NCBI RefSeq assembly: GCF_050947875.1
Contig: NC_134572.1
Span: forward strand, 117,528,709-117,592,708
Source: Dermacentor variabilis
Taxonomy: Eukaryota; Arthropoda; Arachnida; Ixodida; Ixodidae
Direction: 5' to 3'
Length of the DNA stretch: 64,000 nt
The notes beneath the pieces are model-generated. The model did no database searches and was not told where the DNA came from. It saw nothing but the letters and a program-made list of their open reading frames with translations. Made by a program: the position numbers and the translations under genes. Each line of letters opens with the position of its first letter. Positions within the stretch are counted from its first letter, which is position 1. Below are positions 45,905 to 64,000 of the stretch, piece by piece.

Positions 45905-46210
45905 ACAAAGCCGCCGGTACGGCACACTTTTGGGAAGTGGAGCACGTTCTCTTTGACCAAGGAGGCTTAAAAAGATTTTTAAAACCCCCTTGGTATTGAC
46001 TATGGTTTCTGGAAGGCGGCGTGGCCGGTGCTCACAGGAAGTGAGAATTAATCGCAGAGTCAGTAACATTAGCGTTACGTGCGCATTAGCGCCAATCCAT
46101 ATAGTCGAAAATTGTCCACATTGCACCATAAGCTGCAATATCTCCGGTATCGGCTCCACTGCCCTTTTGGTGGAAGAAGAAAGGGTCAGCTGAGTGTCGA
46201 CGCGCGCTAC

Positions 46211-46826
46211 CATAGAGTTTCATACAATAATTACCAGAGGGAACTCTGGCGCTAGTGTCTACGGGAGCTGCAATGGAAGCATGGGAATTATGGGAAGTAC
46301 ATAGATTCGCCTAAACTTCGTCCCTCTGGCTTCAAACGGCTTAATGACTTCGTAAACTCATTTTCAACAAACCAATGCGTAATAAATAATTAAATAAACG
46401 TTATTAAAATTGTCCGACAGCACGATTCTAGCACAGTGCTTCTGGCACAGATACCGATATCGAAAACATTCCGCCATGGGCGCATGCATTGACAGGCGAC
46501 ATAAAATGGCCTCACAAATTTATTGCGGGAAAGCCATTGCCTTGAGACGCTTGGCGCGTTTCGATGATTTGGCCACCTCGACAAGCTGAACCGTTGCAAT
46601 TTGTAGCGATTGCCTTCTGCACTTCGAAAAGCAGTCTGAAATTCAGATTAGACTGAAATTCCCGAGAATGAAGGCATATAAAGCGTATTAAACAAAACTA
46701 CGAGAACGTTTGAATCCACAAGCACGATGACAAGACAAATCCATGAACGAATCCCATCATTCCCACGGTGGCTGAACGATTGCAGCGCCAGAGCTCCCTC
46801 ATGTAATTATTGTACGAAACTATACG
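46211..46826. mobile_element. Non-autonomous element with long inverted ends
   Basis: CATAGAGTTTCATACAATAA at 46211 and on through AGAGGGAACTCTGGCGCT is mirrored at 46791-46826 by AGCGCCAGAGCTCCCTC and TAATTATTGTACGAAACTA. Weaker pairing extends further inwards (GTGGGAATGATGGGAT against GGGAATTATGGGAA). No coding content was recognised. Family unknown. Confidence 0.65.
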
Positions 46827-47092
46827 TACTCACTGCGATCACCACGCGGTCATCGCGTCAGCGTCCCGTGAAAGAAACAGAAGAAGAAGACGGAGCTAAC
46901 GTGCGCGCGCACGAGATCCGCGCTGTGGCCGTTCCCGTCTCGTTCATAATTCGTGGGTTACGTGCTGCAGTGCTGGTTACGTTCCGTCAACGACCACTCC
47001 TCTCACCCTGGTTCCCTATACACCACTGTGCGTTTTGGGCGTCCCCCGTTGCTTCGGGACGGGTCCAACCCTCACCGATCGCTATAAGTGCG

Positions 47093-47098
47093 TATAAA
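47093..47098 (+). promoter_or_regulatory. TATA box of the SLC9C-like gene
   Basis: TATAAA lies 159 bp upstream of the start ATG, in a CpG-rich stretch. It predicts transcription from about 47123-47130. An in-frame TGA at 47189-47191 between this and the ATG fits an uninterrupted first exon. Confidence 0.55.
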
Positions 47099-47251
47099 TT
47101 CGCATCACATTTCGTTCTCGCACGTTTTTGCGCCTGAATCACACCCTTGATTGTCTGGCATTCTTCTTCTCTTTTTTTTTTTCCTCGTTGAACTTTTGCG
47201 TTTCAGAACCAGCGACGCCGCGCTCCTTGTTTCAGACACCGCAAAGCAACG

Positions 47252-63435
<16,184 letters not shown>

Positions 63436-63489
63436 GTGAGACGCTGTCCTCTGTCGGCCCTGACGAAGCCACAGTGTCCAACAATCCGA

Positions 63490-63655
63490 GGCCACCGAGA
63501 CACTTCTCATGAGTTGCGAATGCGAAAGCATTAATGTCCAACTGAACGCCGCTTTGTGGTCCTTCAAGTTACGAACTCCCCCAAAATTAGAGACCACCCA
63601 AGCACTTCTTATGAGTTGTGAATGTCGCTAAGTGATCCTTCGATTCATGAACTCC
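63490..63655 (+). repeat. Imperfect tandem duplication
   Basis: GAGGCCACCGAGACACTTCTCATGAGTTG-type sequence recurs about 100 bp later as GAGACCACCCAAGCACTTCTTATGAGTTG-type sequence, and both copies continue to a TCCTTC..GTTACGAACTCC-like end. It lies in intron 9 just after exon 9. Confidence 0.7.
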
Positions 63656-64000
63656 TCAAGGGCAACCGTACGCGTTGAGACGCTTGGCGTGTTTTAATTT
63701 GGCATTTTCCGGGTTGCGCGGACAAGGAACGCGTGGATGACACAGGCTTGCGAGAGAGCCAGGGTGACGTGGCGTCGCGGCAATGCCCTCTCACCCCCCT
63801 CAACACATGGCGCCCTACCGTTGCAGCGGGCGTTCGCTTTCACCCGCTCTGCTCCGTCGAGGCGCGTTCGTGACGTGGCGTCGCACCCAACGAGAGTTTA
63901 CTTAGCCACTTCGCTGCTACAGACGACAGACTGCGGCTTTTTCGGTCAGTGTGCCATTTGACACTTTCGTGTCAAAACGGTGCGGTCAATTGGTTATACA

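Overview
This window is arthropod nuclear DNA, most probably from a hard tick (Ixodidae). Evidence for that is the long intron-rich genes, the tRNA-derived SINE of the type known from ticks as Ruka, RTE- and CR1-like LINE tails, and a dense load of pogo/Tigger, hAT and Kolobok-like DNA transposon relics. No bacterial operon, CRISPR array or phage feature was seen. The genus cannot be fixed from sequence alone.

Minus strand, 215-34124: a complete gene for the bifunctional purine enzyme ATIC (AICAR transformylase / IMP cyclohydrolase). Nineteen coding exons can be joined with consistent phase at every junction, giving 593 residues, almost exactly the length of vertebrate ATIC (592). Every catalytic residue I could place is kept. 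A poly(A) signal lies at 12-17. One intron uses a GC-AG splice pair. The introns are filled with transposon debris.

Plus strand, 34504-34577: an intact tRNA-Thr(AGT) with a T-run terminator, 380 bp upstream of the ATIC start codon and on the opposite strand. From about 34.6 to 47.0 kb lies intergenic DNA with SINE, LINE and MITE copies, microsatellites, one possible small ORF (40129-40299) and a perfect 126-bp palindrome (41233-41358).

Plus strand, 47093-63435 and beyond: the 5' part of a Na+/H+ exchanger-like gene that best fits the SLC9C (sperm NHE) type. A TATA box, an in-frame upstream stop and nine coding exons give 480 residues covering the whole exchanger membrane domain; the rest lies past the window edge. 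The two signature helices carry altered ion-site motifs (FNA in place of ND, IER in place of TDP), so it may not work as an ordinary exchanger. Its introns hold a Kolobok-like transposon remnant, a decayed satellite, a LINE tail in which a GATA microsatellite has expanded, and an (AT)n tract split by a 161-bp insertion.

The two protein genes are divergent, about 13 kb apart, and have no evident shared function. No previously undescribed multi-gene system is visible. The best leads are the altered exchanger, the palindrome and several structurally well-defined transposon insertions.
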